This document shows, one piece after another, positions 8,390 to 16,744 of a DNA stretch of 64,000 nt. The notes beneath the pieces are model-generated. The model was not told where the DNA came from. It made no database searches and saw nothing but the letters and a program-made list of their open reading frames with translations. The position numbers and the translations under genes were made by a program. Numbering within the stretch: the stretch's first letter is position 1; each line of letters starts with the position of its first letter. Source of the stretch: Methylopumilus universalis (GTDB lineage: Bacteria; Pseudomonadota; Gammaproteobacteria; Burkholderiales; Methylophilaceae); NCBI RefSeq assembly GCF_006363895.1, contig NZ_CP040953.1; one strand, written 5' to 3'.

Positions 8390-9641
8390 ATTTGGAAGCT
8401 TCCTCAATGCGATTGCGTTTCATGGCAAATTCTTGGGTCGCGATTGGGAATACATAATCCTTAGGGAGTAATGCCCAGATTTTTCCCTGTTGTTTCATGG
8501 AGCCTGCTTTCCGTCCAGCATCATCCCCAGTGCCCCAATAGAAATCTGCACGAACACCACCTCGAATTGCCCCGCCTGTGTCTTGAGCAACCATCAAGCG
8601 ATCGAGAGGCTCATTCGTATTAGGCTGAGTTGTGGATAAGAAAATAGGTGCACCTAATGGAATAAATTTAGGATCGATCGCAACACTTCGCTCAGCTTCA
8701 ATCGATACCCCTAAAGCGCCGATCGGTCCTGGCAAGTCATTTGGTAATTTTCTAAAAAATACATAACTCGCATTAACATTTAAAAAATCTTTAAGTTTAA
8801 AGATGTTTTTTTTCGCCCAATTTTTAATACCTTCCATCGAAGCCTCGGCCATAGTGATTTCTTTTTTCTGAATGAGCACTGAACCAATCGCTTTAAATGG
8901 ATATCCATTTTGGTCGGCATAACCAATTTGCATGGCTTCCCCATTATCAAAATGAATAATGCCTGATCCTTGAATCTCTAAAAAGAAGGCCTCCACAGGG
9001 TCTTCTACCCAAACAATTTCATTGCCTGCTAAAGGGCTCGCTTTTCCATCAATCTCAGCTCTTGATAAATAAGGTACTAATTTGTTTCCTACTAATTTTC
9101 CACGCAAACGTTTTGATTTAAGTTCTGGATACACCTCACTTAAATCTACAGTAATTAAATCTTTAGGCGTTGTGTAAAGTGGAATTTTGTAATGTGACGT
9201 TTTAACCTTGCTGCCTTTTAAGATAGGCTGATAATAACCAGTGATGATGCCGGTTTCGGAGCCATCCATATTACTTGCAGTATAAACATTAAAATAGCTT
9301 TTAAAATAGTTTTTAATATTTTCATCGCCTGGCTCTTTCATGTCATCCGCAAGATCGCATACTTTTTTCCAAGCATCTTTTTGTTTTAATGCAGAACAGC
9401 TTCTAAGCCATGCCGTCCAAGCAGGGAGTAAATTGTCACTTTCAAGTGAAGATTCAATCGCACTCCAATCTGATTTTTTTAAGAGTCCATAATCAGGAAT
9501 TTTTGCGAGATCTTCTTTTTCAGTTTTAATTTTTGGGCAGTCACAATTAGATTTTGTAACGGAAACTTTTTCTCCCTTATACGCAGTATCTGCGCACGAG
9601 ACAAGAAATAAAGTGAGTAAGAGTAAAATGAAATGTCTCAT
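8388..9641 (-). CDS. mltA: Membrane-bound lytic murein transglycosylase A
   Basis: Cleaves the glycan strand of peptidoglycan to 1,6-anhydro muropeptides at the inner face of the outer membrane. The 417-residue product begins with a lipoprotein signal whose lipobox LVSC places the lipidated cysteine at residue 16. The central MltA domain includes GYYQPILKGS and the C-terminal 3D domain carries VAQDTGGAIRGGVRADFYW with the catalytic-type aspartate, followed by GAGDDAG-like GTGDDAGRKAG. Its ATG directly follows the apaG stop codon (TAA-ATG), so the two are translationally linked. Confidence 0.94.
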   Translation of the reverse strand: MRHFILLLLTLFLVSCADTAYKGEKVSVTKSNCDCPKIKTEKEDLAKIPDYGLLKKSDWSAIESSLESDNLLPAWTAWLRSCSALKQKDAWKKVCDLADDMKEPGDENIKNYFKSYFNVYTASNMDGSETGIITGYYQPILKGSKVKTSHYKIPLYTTPKDLITVDLSEVYPELKSKRLRGKLVGNKLVPYLSRAEIDGKASPLAGNEIVWVEDPVEAFFLEIQGSGIIHFDNGEAMQIGYADQNGYPFKAIGSVLIQKKEITMAEASMEGIKNWAKKNIFKLKDFLNVNASYVFFRKLPNDLPGPIGALGVSIEAERSVAIDPKFIPLGAPIFLSTTQPNTNEPLDRLMVAQDTGGAIRGGVRADFYWGTGDDAGRKAGSMKQQGKIWALLPKDYVFPIATQEFAMKRNRIEEASK

Positions 9642-10025
9642 TTAATGGAGCGTCCTTGGCATCGATAAAATAAACATAGGAATTTCAGCATCAAATGATG
9701 TGCCATCTTCAGACACCATCTGATAACTGCCATGCATGGAGCCGACAGGTGTATTAAGCTCAGTCCCACTTGTATAAGTATAGGATTCATGCGGCTGAAT
9801 AAGGGGCTGTTCACCGACCACACCTAAACCTTTCACTTCAAAAGTTTCTTCATTGGCATCTGTAATAATCCAATGACGGCTCACAAGCTGAGCTGGAACT
9901 AGTCCATCATTGCTGATTGTAACGGTGTAATTAAAAAAATACCGGTTATGCTCAATGCTAGATTTTTCTTCTACAAAATGGGTTTCAACATTAATACGAA
10001 TCGCATGTAATTTTTTAGATCCCAT
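9642..10025 (-). CDS. apaG: ApaG/CorD-family protein
   Basis: A 127-residue single-domain beta-sandwich protein matching ApaG across its whole length: NRYFFNYTVTISNDG, QLVSRHWIITDANE, VKGLGVVGEQPLIQP and GTSFDAEIPMFIL. Bacterial ApaG has a fibronectin-III-like fold; its biochemical role is not settled, although it has been linked to Co2+ resistance and to Ap4A metabolism through its gene neighbours in Enterobacteria. Here it sits between thiG and mltA, two bases after the thiG stop and adjoining the mltA start. Confidence 0.93.
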   Translation of the reverse strand: MGSKKLHAIRINVETHFVEEKSSIEHNRYFFNYTVTISNDGLVPAQLVSRHWIITDANEETFEVKGLGVVGEQPLIQPHESYTYTSGTELNTPVGSMHGSYQMVSEDGTSFDAEIPMFILSMPRTLH

Positions 10026-10027
10026 AC

Positions 10028-10819
10028 TTAAGAAATCATGCCTTGCGAGGGGGAGCTCGGTGATGCTGAATATAATTTCTTAGCCATTCGTCCTGCAAGA
10101 TATGCTTCGCGCCCAGCTTCAATAGCTTTTTTCATAGCACTTGCCATCATGATGGGATCATTTGCACTTGCAATTGCTGTATTCATAAGGACGCCTTCGC
10201 AACCTAATTCCATGGCAATCGCAGCATCTGAAGCGGTACCAACGCCTGCATCGACTAAAACAGGGACTTTTGCATGCTCAATAATAATTTGTAAATTCCA
10301 TGGATTTAAAATCCCCATGCCAGAACCAATGAGAGAAGCTAAAGGCATGATGGCACAGCAACCAATATTTTCAAGTTCTTTTGCCACAATCGGATCATCT
10401 GATGTGTATACCATCACATCAAAACCATCTTTAATCAAAACTTCTGCAGCTTTTAAAGTTTCAATCACATTGGGATACAGTGTTTTAGGGTCGCCTAAGA
10501 CTTCTAACTTTACAAGCGTATGGCCATCTAATAATTCACGTGCCAAACGAAGCGTTCTTACTGCATCATCGGCTGAATAACAACCTGCCGTATTAGGAAG
10601 ATAAGTAAAACGATCGGGTGGGACAAAATCAAGAAGGGAGGGCTCGCCTTCATTTTGACCAATGTTAGTTCGACGAATCGCAACTGTAATAATTTCGGCG
10701 CCACTCGCATCAATCGCGAGCCTTGTTTCTTCAAAATTTTTATACTTGCCAGTGCCAACCAATAGTCTTGATTGGTAACTTTTACCCGCGATAAAAAGTG
10801 AATCTTTTTTTTCTGTCAT
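10028..10819 (-). CDS. thiG: Thiazole synthase
   Basis: Forms the thiazole phosphate moiety of thiamine from deoxyxylulose phosphate, dehydroglycine and the sulphur carried on ThiS. The TIM-barrel protein of 263 residues shows LLVGTGKY, the Schiff-base lysine in LVKLEVLGD, MPLASLIGSGMGI and the phosphate-binding VDAGVGTASDAA. The frame can be read back to a GTG at 10831, but the ATG at 10819 immediately follows the thiS stop and is the natural start for a coupled pair. thiO/thiH is not next to it, so the dehydroglycine source is elsewhere. Confidence 0.95.
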   Translation of the reverse strand: MTEKKDSLFIAGKSYQSRLLVGTGKYKNFEETRLAIDASGAEIITVAIRRTNIGQNEGEPSLLDFVPPDRFTYLPNTAGCYSADDAVRTLRLARELLDGHTLVKLEVLGDPKTLYPNVIETLKAAEVLIKDGFDVMVYTSDDPIVAKELENIGCCAIMPLASLIGSGMGILNPWNLQIIIEHAKVPVLVDAGVGTASDAAIAMELGCEGVLMNTAIASANDPIMMASAMKKAIEAGREAYLAGRMAKKLYSASPSSPSQGMIS

Positions 10820-10820
10820 C

Positions 10821-11024
10821 TTAACCACCACCTACCGCGCCGACAATTTCTAATTGGTCGCCATCTTGGAGCGTGATTTTTTGAAATTCAGATTTTGAAA
10901 TAATCATGCCATTCTTTTCAATTGCAATACGTTTACCCAAAAGATTAAGTTGCATGACTAATCCTTCGATTGTCATCGAAGTGTCATCAAAAGATTTTAT
11001 ATTACCGTTAATTTTAAGATTCAT
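10821..11024 (-). CDS. thiS: Sulphur carrier protein ThiS
   Basis: A small ubiquitin-like protein whose C-terminal GAVGGG tail is adenylated and then thiocarboxylated to supply sulphur to ThiG. From the ATG at 11024 it is 67 residues (MNLKINGNIKSF), the normal size; the frame is open back to 11045 but the extra seven residues are not typical. The stop codon lies one base before the thiG start. The core residues LVMQLNLLGKRIAIEKNG are the usual ThiS helix and strand. Confidence 0.93.
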   Translation of the reverse strand: MNLKINGNIKSFDDTSMTIEGLVMQLNLLGKRIAIEKNGMIISKSEFQKITLQDGDQLEIVGAVGGG

Positions 11025-11075
11025 AGATGTAGCTTTATTCATCAAACATTGAATTTTTAAATAAATTTAGAGTCG

Positions 11076-11106
11076 TAATTCTATGGAACACAATTCCATA
11101 GAATTA
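11076..11106. repeat. Perfect 13-bp inverted repeat, candidate operator
   Basis: TAATTCTATGGAA (11076-11088) and TTCCATAGAATTA (11094-11106) are exact reverse complements separated by CACAA. The dyad lies between thiS (minus) and a 53-codon gene (plus), 27 bases before the latter's ATG. No T-run follows on either strand, so an operator or 5' UTR hairpin fits better than a terminator. The regulator is unknown. Confidence 0.8.
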
Positions 11107-11132
11107 AATACAATCCCAAAAGGAAAAGCTAT

Positions 11133-11294
11133 ATGCAAAATTATAATACAGATTCGCTGAATACGTTGCCTCAGAACAAAGACGAGGCAGATCATTTGAG
11201 CCCATTGGAAAAGAAAGCCGCGCCGATTGAATTAACTATCGATGAAAAGCTTCGTCGTAAACGTTGGCTCGAGTCAATCTCGGATTGCGTTTAA
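11133..11294 (+). CDS. Small hypothetical protein, 53 residues
   Basis: A short open frame beginning MQNYNTDSLNTLPQNKDEAD and ending in a basic, amphipathic segment (ELTIDEKLRRKRWLESISDCV). AAAAGGAAAAG sits 6-12 bases before the ATG and a striking inverted repeat lies just upstream, which supports a real gene. There is no signal peptide or membrane segment; the N-terminal half is polar and probably disordered, the C-terminal half likely a helix with a penultimate cysteine. Its stop overlaps the 3' end of the convergent dienelactone-hydrolase gene by four bases. I do not recognise a family. Confidence 0.6.
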   Translation: MQNYNTDSLNTLPQNKDEADHLSPLEKKAAPIELTIDEKLRRKRWLESISDCV

Positions 11295-12028
11295 GCAAGT
11301 TTGCGTTGGAAAAGTTTTAAAGCTAAGTCGTAACCTAAGATTGCTAACTCAGGATCGTAGCGTTCACCTTCGTCACGCATAAAGGCATGCTGGCCATTAA
11401 ACTCATGCCACGTAAATGCTAATTTAGCTTCAACCATTTTTTCATAAACGGCTTTACGTCCTTGTTCTGGAATATGGTTGTCTTGTTTACCCCAAATCAT
11501 AAGAAGCTCGCCCTTGATGTCTTTTAAGCGATCCATAGAATGCTGATTAGGTTTATTTGGAATCACATGGGTATGCAAGTCTGTCGCATAAAAACATGCC
11601 GTTGCTTCAATTTCGGGTTGAAGTGCCGCTCTAAAAGCTAAGTGCCCACCAATACAAAAACCCATAGCTCCAATAGAGCCTGAAAACCAAGGTTGTTTTT
11701 TAATCCATGCAATCATCGCTTGATTATCTGCGTCATAACCTTCAACGTCTTTTGCTGATTTGTCCGCATTACCCTTGTCTCGTCCTGCATCGTCATATGC
11801 TAGCACCGTCCCAATTGGGTTTAACTCATGAAAAACTTCAGGCACCAAAACGGTGAATCCATGGCCTGCAATGATTTTAGCTGCCCGTTCAATTGGGCCT
11901 GTTTGCTGAAAAATTTCTGAATAAAAGAGAATAGCAGGGGTCTTTTTATGCGTGACAGGTTTATGCACATAAGTACGCATAATGCCTGTAGGGGTATTTA
12001 AATCAACGAATTCTGATTGAATTAACAT
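11291..12028 (-). CDS. Dienelactone hydrolase family protein
   Basis: A 245-residue alpha/beta hydrolase without a signal peptide. The nucleophile is a cysteine in MGFCIGGH (Cys125), as in carboxymethylenebutenolidase, with the acid in WGKQDNHIPEQG and the histidine in NGQHAFMRDEG. This triad is typical of the family, which hydrolyses dienelactones, but no aromatic-degradation genes surround it, so the true substrate (perhaps another ester or lactone) is unknown. It is convergent with the 53-residue small gene. Confidence 0.88.
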   Translation of the reverse strand: MLIQSEFVDLNTPTGIMRTYVHKPVTHKKTPAILFYSEIFQQTGPIERAAKIIAGHGFTVLVPEVFHELNPIGTVLAYDDAGRDKGNADKSAKDVEGYDADNQAMIAWIKKQPWFSGSIGAMGFCIGGHLAFRAALQPEIEATACFYATDLHTHVIPNKPNQHSMDRLKDIKGELLMIWGKQDNHIPEQGRKAVYEKMVEAKLAFTWHEFNGQHAFMRDEGERYDPELAILGYDLALKLFQRKLA

Positions 12029-12111
12029 GCTTCATCCTAAGCTTCATAAGGGGTTAATAGAAAAACGGAATCCCTTATTTTACTTCATTCAAAGCGAGTT
12101 TAAACTGAATT

Positions 12112-12315
12112 TTAGTACTCTGAACTTCGGCCTGTCGAGTAATTTAAAGGAGCATCATTTTGCCATTCACCACAATCGACGCACTGATGATCTTCCATGG
12201 TAGGACAATATTGCAAATGAATTGCCTGGCACTTAAAACAACTCGAAGCTTTCTGATGGCGATCATGAATCTCCGCAGATACTTTGTCACTTCCAAGACC
12301 ATACTTATTATCCAT
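12112..12315 (-). CDS. Small zinc-ribbon-like hypothetical protein
   Basis: A 67-residue protein with cysteine pairs CFKC and CVDC plus a further single cysteine (LQYCPT), suggesting a metal-binding ribbon. No membrane segment. AGGGAGAG lies about seven bases before the ATG on the minus strand. It stands alone between the dienelactone-hydrolase-like gene and a lipoprotein gene. I do not recognise a family. Confidence 0.65.
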   Translation of the reverse strand: MDNKYGLGSDKVSAEIHDRHQKASSCFKCQAIHLQYCPTMEDHQCVDCGEWQNDAPLNYSTGRSSEY

Positions 12316-12387
12316 AAGACTCTCCCTTAAAAAATCAAATGGTGATGAACCTTTAATGTACGCCTCGTTTTTATGAAGCGCAAGTAG

Positions 12388-12759
12388 CTATTTTAACTTT
12401 TGTATCTGGCATTTTTGATAGGTTAAAACATCACCCTCTTTAATAAAAGTCTCAGGATCATTGATCTCTAAAGTGGTCGACTCATTGGTATAAGTATTTT
12501 TTAGAGCGTCTACTTGTTTTAAGCCAAATTCACGATTCGGGAAAATAATCCACATTTCTTTACCCCCCTCGAGTGCTTTTATATAAAACTTTTTATTTTT
12601 TTCGCACTGATACAAAGAAGCGCCTTGGGGAGCAGTTGAGAGTTCACGATAATCACCGTTAAGCGCAGGTAAATTTACCTCAGGCATCTTTATGCTGCCA
12701 CAGCTTGAAAGTAAGGCTGACAAAAATAATATCATTAATTTTTTAAAGATCTTTTTCAT
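12388..12759 (-). CDS. Hypothetical lipoprotein
   Basis: A 123-residue protein with a lipoprotein signal peptide (basic start, hydrophobic core, lipobox LSSC, lipidated Cys20). The mature part is a small mixed alpha/beta domain (YQCEKNKKFYIKALEGGKE, WIIFPNREFGLKQV) with three cysteines including the lipidated one. Its ATG overlaps the stop of the upstream protease gene by four bases (ATGA), so the two are coupled and may act together in the periplasm. Function unknown. Confidence 0.75.
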   Translation of the reverse strand: MKKIFKKLMILFLSALLSSCGSIKMPEVNLPALNGDYRELSTAPQGASLYQCEKNKKFYIKALEGGKEMWIIFPNREFGLKQVDALKNTYTNESTTLEINDPETFIKEGDVLTYQKCQIQKLK

Positions 12760-13739
12760 TGAGATTCTTTCAATAAGGATTCGTCTAATTGACTTAATAA
12801 TATTTCAATCGCATGCGCTTCATGATCGTCATGATTGAGTTTCGCTAACTTTAACAAATAAAGTTGTGCTTGTGCATGACGTGGATTTTTTTTAACCACA
12901 TCACTCAATTGTTTTTTGGCCATCTCAAAATCTTTTAATTCAAAATATGCTATCGCATTACTAAAAATCGCTTCGCTCGATTGCGGCTCGCTTTTAAGCC
13001 AAAGTGCTGTAATAGTCTTTAATCGTTCCCATTGGCCTTCACGGGCTGCATCGTAGGACTGCATAAAATAAGGTCTTTTTTCAAATGGAGCATCCCAAAA
13101 AGGGAGTTCAGTTTGAGCTGTAAGTTGTATATCTTTACCTTGATGCAACAAACGCTTAATCCACTCTACAGGAATACTATAATAATAGGCATGTCGTCCT
13201 GGGCTTTTAAATGTAGTCAGTCCTATTAAGCGACCGTCGTCATCAAAAAGACCGCCGCCGGATGCCCCCATCGCAAAACCTGCGGAAGACTGAATAATAT
13301 TTTCACTATCTAAGGCGTATAAGCCTTTAATGCTACCAAAAGACATAATTGGCTTCACGGCATTACCTCCGAAGCTTTTAGAAAACACTGATTGTTCATA
13401 AATGAGTTTTTGTGTATCGCCAAGCGCTGCTGGCTTTACATCTAAAAATTTAAATTGAAGAATACATAAATCGTGGCGCCAATCTGCTTTCATGCTCACA
13501 GGAGAGAAAGCCTCACCTAACTTGCCAATTTGGACTCCTTGCGCATTAGCTACTACATGACAATTGGTTGCTACTTGATTTTCAGCAACCACAATACCGG
13601 AACCTACTCCATGATTGCCTTTTTGATCAATTACATGCACCTTCACCACTGAGGGTGACACAGCAAAAGTTGCTTCATCAGAAGGCGCTGCAAGAACTAT
13701 ATGAGAAATTAAAAATAAGAAAAAAACTATTCTATGCAT
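12756..13739 (-). CDS. Exported trypsin-fold serine protease with C-terminal TPR repeats
   Basis: A 327-residue secreted protein. After a signal peptide (cleavage near residue 17, VLA) comes a trypsin-like domain whose triad is intact: His61 in TNCHVV, Asp90 in RHDLCIL and Ser160 in GASGGGLFD. Residues about 215-300 form two to three TPR-like helical pairs (SEAIFSNAIAYFELKDFEMA, HAQAQLYLLKLAKL). No PDZ domain, so it is not a standard DegP/DegS. It overlaps the following lipoprotein gene by four bases. Probably a periplasmic quality-control or processing protease; the substrate is unknown. Confidence 0.82.
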   Translation of the reverse strand: MHRIVFFLFLISHIVLAAPSDEATFAVSPSVVKVHVIDQKGNHGVGSGIVVAENQVATNCHVVANAQGVQIGKLGEAFSPVSMKADWRHDLCILQFKFLDVKPAALGDTQKLIYEQSVFSKSFGGNAVKPIMSFGSIKGLYALDSENIIQSSAGFAMGASGGGLFDDDGRLIGLTTFKSPGRHAYYYSIPVEWIKRLLHQGKDIQLTAQTELPFWDAPFEKRPYFMQSYDAAREGQWERLKTITALWLKSEPQSSEAIFSNAIAYFELKDFEMAKKQLSDVVKKNPRHAQAQLYLLKLAKLNHDDHEAHAIEILLSQLDESLLKESQ

Positions 13740-13774
13740 GATATGAGGGCTCTCAATTGAATTTCTTGCATAGA

Positions 13775-13803
13775 TTAAGGAACTAAGTTTCTTAGTTCCT
13801 TAA
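13775..13803. repeat. Perfect 13-bp hairpin downstream of nrdJb
   Basis: TTAAGGAACTAAG (13775-13787) and CTTAGTTCCTTAA (13791-13803) form an exact stem with a TTT loop, ten bases beyond the nrdJb stop. There is no run of T residues on either side, so it may be a message-stabilising 3' hairpin or an imperfect terminator rather than a classic one. Confidence 0.75.
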
Positions 13804-13813
13804 AGACAAAACA

Positions 13814-14494
13814 TTAACCACATTTACTATCACCACAACTTAAGCATGTGAGACATCCATCCATCATGATGACTGCTTTCGTTTGGCATTTGCTACAAAG
13901 TTGTGAACCTTTTGGATATCCTGTGCTATCAATTTCTTCAGAATGTTTTTCCATATATTCAGCACGCTTTTCTTCCATCAATTTTTTTTGATGTTCATCA
14001 GGCAAAGCTTTTCTAAGCATACCAATATCAATTAAATGTTGCTCCACCACTTCACCAATTTCAGCCACTAGACTCGGTACGTACTTACCACCTTTTTTAA
14101 AGTAGCCGCCATTAGGATCAAATACACTATGAAGTTCTTCGACCAAAAATGTCACATCACCACCTTTTCTGAATACGGCAGACATCACACGCGTCAAACC
14201 TACAATCCATTGAAAGTGATCCATGTTTTTTGAATTAATAAAAATTTCAAAAGGTCTACGATGTTCTTGCGGTGTACCTTCGTTCATGATGATGTCATTG
14301 ATCGTAATATAAAGTGCGTGCTCAGTCACAGGTGTTTTCACTTTATAAGTGGAACCTGTAATTTTTTCAGGACGGCCCAAGGGTTCGCCTAATTGCACAA
14401 CGTTTTGATTTTCTTTCTGATCTAGCGCATTCGCTTTATCTTCTTCAGAAACAACGTTGTAACCTACGATCTTTTTTTCAATTTTAATTGCCAT
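13814..14494 (-). CDS. nrdJb: Adenosylcobalamin-dependent ribonucleotide reductase, small C-terminal subunit
   Basis: A 226-residue protein corresponding to the C-terminal part of class II ribonucleotide reductase, encoded separately. It holds the TSCPD-type domain (FEIFINSKNMDHFQWIVGLTRVMSAVFRKGGD) and a cysteine-rich tail (CSKCQTKAVIMMDGCLTC, then CGDSKCG) that probably shuttles electrons to the active site. AAGGAAAATA precedes the ATG, 24 bases after the nrdJa stop. A split NrdJa/NrdJb enzyme is known from Pseudomonas aeruginosa, and both chains are needed there. Confidence 0.92.
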   Translation of the reverse strand: MAIKIEKKIVGYNVVSEEDKANALDQKENQNVVQLGEPLGRPEKITGSTYKVKTPVTEHALYITINDIIMNEGTPQEHRRPFEIFINSKNMDHFQWIVGLTRVMSAVFRKGGDVTFLVEELHSVFDPNGGYFKKGGKYVPSLVAEIGEVVEQHLIDIGMLRKALPDEHQKKLMEEKRAEYMEKHSEEIDSTGYPKGSQLCSKCQTKAVIMMDGCLTCLSCGDSKCG

Positions 14495-14518
14495 TATTTT
14501 CCTTTAATTTCTTAAGTC

Positions 14519-16681
14519 TTAGAACTTTCCGTAATAACCTTCTTTTAATGCATCATATAGATTCGCAGCTGAGTGGGTTTCGCCATCATATTCAATCTCT
14601 TCGTTACCCTTCACTTCAACTTGAGAACCATCTTCTAAAGTAAATTTATAAGTGGTGTTCTCTAAATCTTTTTCTGTCACCAATACGCCTTGGAAAGCTT
14701 CTGGATTAAATCTAAAGGTAGTACAACCTTTAAGGCCTTTATCATATGCGTATAAATAAATATTTTTAAAATCCTCATAATCATAATCCGTTGGGACATT
14801 GATAGTTTTAGAAATAGAACTATCAATCCACTTTTGTGAGGCCGCTTGAATATCGACGTGTGCTTTGGCTTGAATCGTTGAAGAATCTAAAAAGTAATCC
14901 GGTAATTTTTCATCTTCTTCTTCAGAAAATGGCATTGCCTTTGAATTAATTAATTCGCGATACGCTAATAATTCGTAAGAATAGACGTCCACTTTTTCTT
15001 TTGATTTCTTGCCTTCACGAATCACGTTACGACTGTAATGGTGTGCAAAAGAAGGTTCAATACCGTTACTTGCATTATTAGCTAAAGATAATGAAATCGT
15101 ACCTGTCGGTGCGATTGAACTATGGTGCGTGAAACGCACACCTTGTTTAGCAATCTTGTTGCGCAAGCCTTCAGGGAATTGCTGCATATAGCGACTATAT
15201 TTACCAAGCAACACTTTGCCTTTCACTTTAGCACCTACTTTAATACCATCAGCTGCCATCTCTGGACGCTTAGCTAACATGTCGGCTGTCACTACAAACT
15301 CTTCTTCCATAATAGGGGCTGCACCTTTTTCATCGGCTAAATCAATCCCTGCTTCCCAACCCACCTCAGCCAAAATGCGGCTCACTTCTTCAGTGAATTT
15401 CAAAGAAGCATCATCACCGTATTTCATCTTAAGCATCGTGAGCGATGAACCCAAGCCTAAATAACCCATACCATGACGACGTTTACGCATAATTTCTTTG
15501 CGTTGCTCTTCTAAAGGAAGACCATTAATTTCAACTACGTTATCTAACATGCGTGTAAAGATCGCAATCACTTCTTTATATTCAGCCCAATCAAAAAATG
15601 CTTCATCAGTGAAAGGTTTTTTAACAAATTTTGTTAAGTTTACGGAACCTAATAAACAAGCACCATAAGGCGGGAGCGGTTGCTCGCCACATGGGTTGGT
15701 CGCACGAATGTTTTCGCAGAACCAGTTGTTATTCATCTCGTTCACGCGATCAATCAAAATAAAACCAGGCTCAGCAAAATCGTAAGTAGATGACATGATG
15801 ATGTCCCACAAACGTCTTGCTTTAATCGTTTTGTAAACTCGACATGCCACTTTACCTGCGTCAATGCCCTCAGCCTTAGTGAGGTATTTACCTTTGACAG
15901 GCCACTCTCTCCAAACCACTTGGCTTTCGTCATTCACATTTAAACCATCCACGATAGATTCTTTTTCTGTGACAGGGAATGCGACTTTCCAATCGCTGTC
16001 TGCCTTGACTGCTTCCATAAATTCTTTAGTGATTAAGCATGAAAGATTAAATTGACGGAGTCGACCGTTTTCACGTTTTGCTTTAATAAAGTCAGTGACA
16101 TCCGGGTGAGCAATATCGAAAGTTGCCATTTGTGCACCGCGACGTCCACCAGCAGATGATACGGTGAAACACATCTTGTCGTAGATATCCATAAACGAAA
16201 GTGGGCCGCTAGTATAAGCACCTGCGCCGGCTACAAAAGCACCTTTAGGTCTTAAGGTCGAAAATTCATAGCCAATACCACAACCTGCTTTTAAGGTGAG
16301 CCCTGCTTCATGCACTTTATCTAAAATGCCAGACATACTATCTTCTACGATGCCAGATACCGTGCAATTAATTGTTGAGGTTGCTGGCTTATGCTCCAAG
16401 GCACCCGCATTCGAAGTAATTCGACCTGCTGGGATAGCGCCGTGTCTTAAAGCCCATAGGAATTTTTCATACCATTCTTCTCTTTTAGCTGGAATTTCAA
16501 CATCCGCTAGAGCTCTTGCCACACGTATAAAGGAATCATCGATATTTTTATCAACGTGCTCGCCCTGTTTTGATTTCAAACGATACTTTTTGTCCCAGAT
16601 ATCGAGTGAAACATCTTGAATCGGTATTTCGTGGTCTTGATGGTCACTTAATGTGGACTTTGGACGAACAGCTTTGAGCAT
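14519..16681 (-). CDS. nrdJa: Adenosylcobalamin-dependent ribonucleotide reductase, catalytic subunit
   Basis: The 720-residue catalytic chain of class II ribonucleotide reductase, reducing ribonucleotides to deoxyribonucleotides with adenosylcobalamin as radical source, independent of oxygen. Visible landmarks are the N-terminal substrate site (TINCTVSGIVEDSM), NLSCLI, the radical-site motif NPCGEQPLPPYGACLLGSVNL-type segment near residue 330, and HHSSIAPTGTISL near residue 520. AGGGGAA precedes the ATG. It is upstream of nrdJb, and an NrdR-box-like palindrome lies about 70 bases before the start. No class I enzyme is in the window. Confidence 0.94.
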   Translation of the reverse strand: MLKAVRPKSTLSDHQDHEIPIQDVSLDIWDKKYRLKSKQGEHVDKNIDDSFIRVARALADVEIPAKREEWYEKFLWALRHGAIPAGRITSNAGALEHKPATSTINCTVSGIVEDSMSGILDKVHEAGLTLKAGCGIGYEFSTLRPKGAFVAGAGAYTSGPLSFMDIYDKMCFTVSSAGGRRGAQMATFDIAHPDVTDFIKAKRENGRLRQFNLSCLITKEFMEAVKADSDWKVAFPVTEKESIVDGLNVNDESQVVWREWPVKGKYLTKAEGIDAGKVACRVYKTIKARRLWDIIMSSTYDFAEPGFILIDRVNEMNNNWFCENIRATNPCGEQPLPPYGACLLGSVNLTKFVKKPFTDEAFFDWAEYKEVIAIFTRMLDNVVEINGLPLEEQRKEIMRKRRHGMGYLGLGSSLTMLKMKYGDDASLKFTEEVSRILAEVGWEAGIDLADEKGAAPIMEEEFVVTADMLAKRPEMAADGIKVGAKVKGKVLLGKYSRYMQQFPEGLRNKIAKQGVRFTHHSSIAPTGTISLSLANNASNGIEPSFAHHYSRNVIREGKKSKEKVDVYSYELLAYRELINSKAMPFSEEEDEKLPDYFLDSSTIQAKAHVDIQAASQKWIDSSISKTINVPTDYDYEDFKNIYLYAYDKGLKGCTTFRFNPEAFQGVLVTEKDLENTTYKFTLEDGSQVEVKGNEEIEYDGETHSAANLYDALKEGYYGKF

Positions 16682-16744
16682 GAATTTCCCCTGAATTATT
16701 CTTTATTTACTAAATTTGGTGCTAGATGGTATTTTTGCCTAAAA

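Noticed and set aside
10038..10580. 180-codon plus-strand open frame opposite thiG
   Set aside because: Antisense shadow of a conserved enzyme gene; no family resemblance and no ribosome site.
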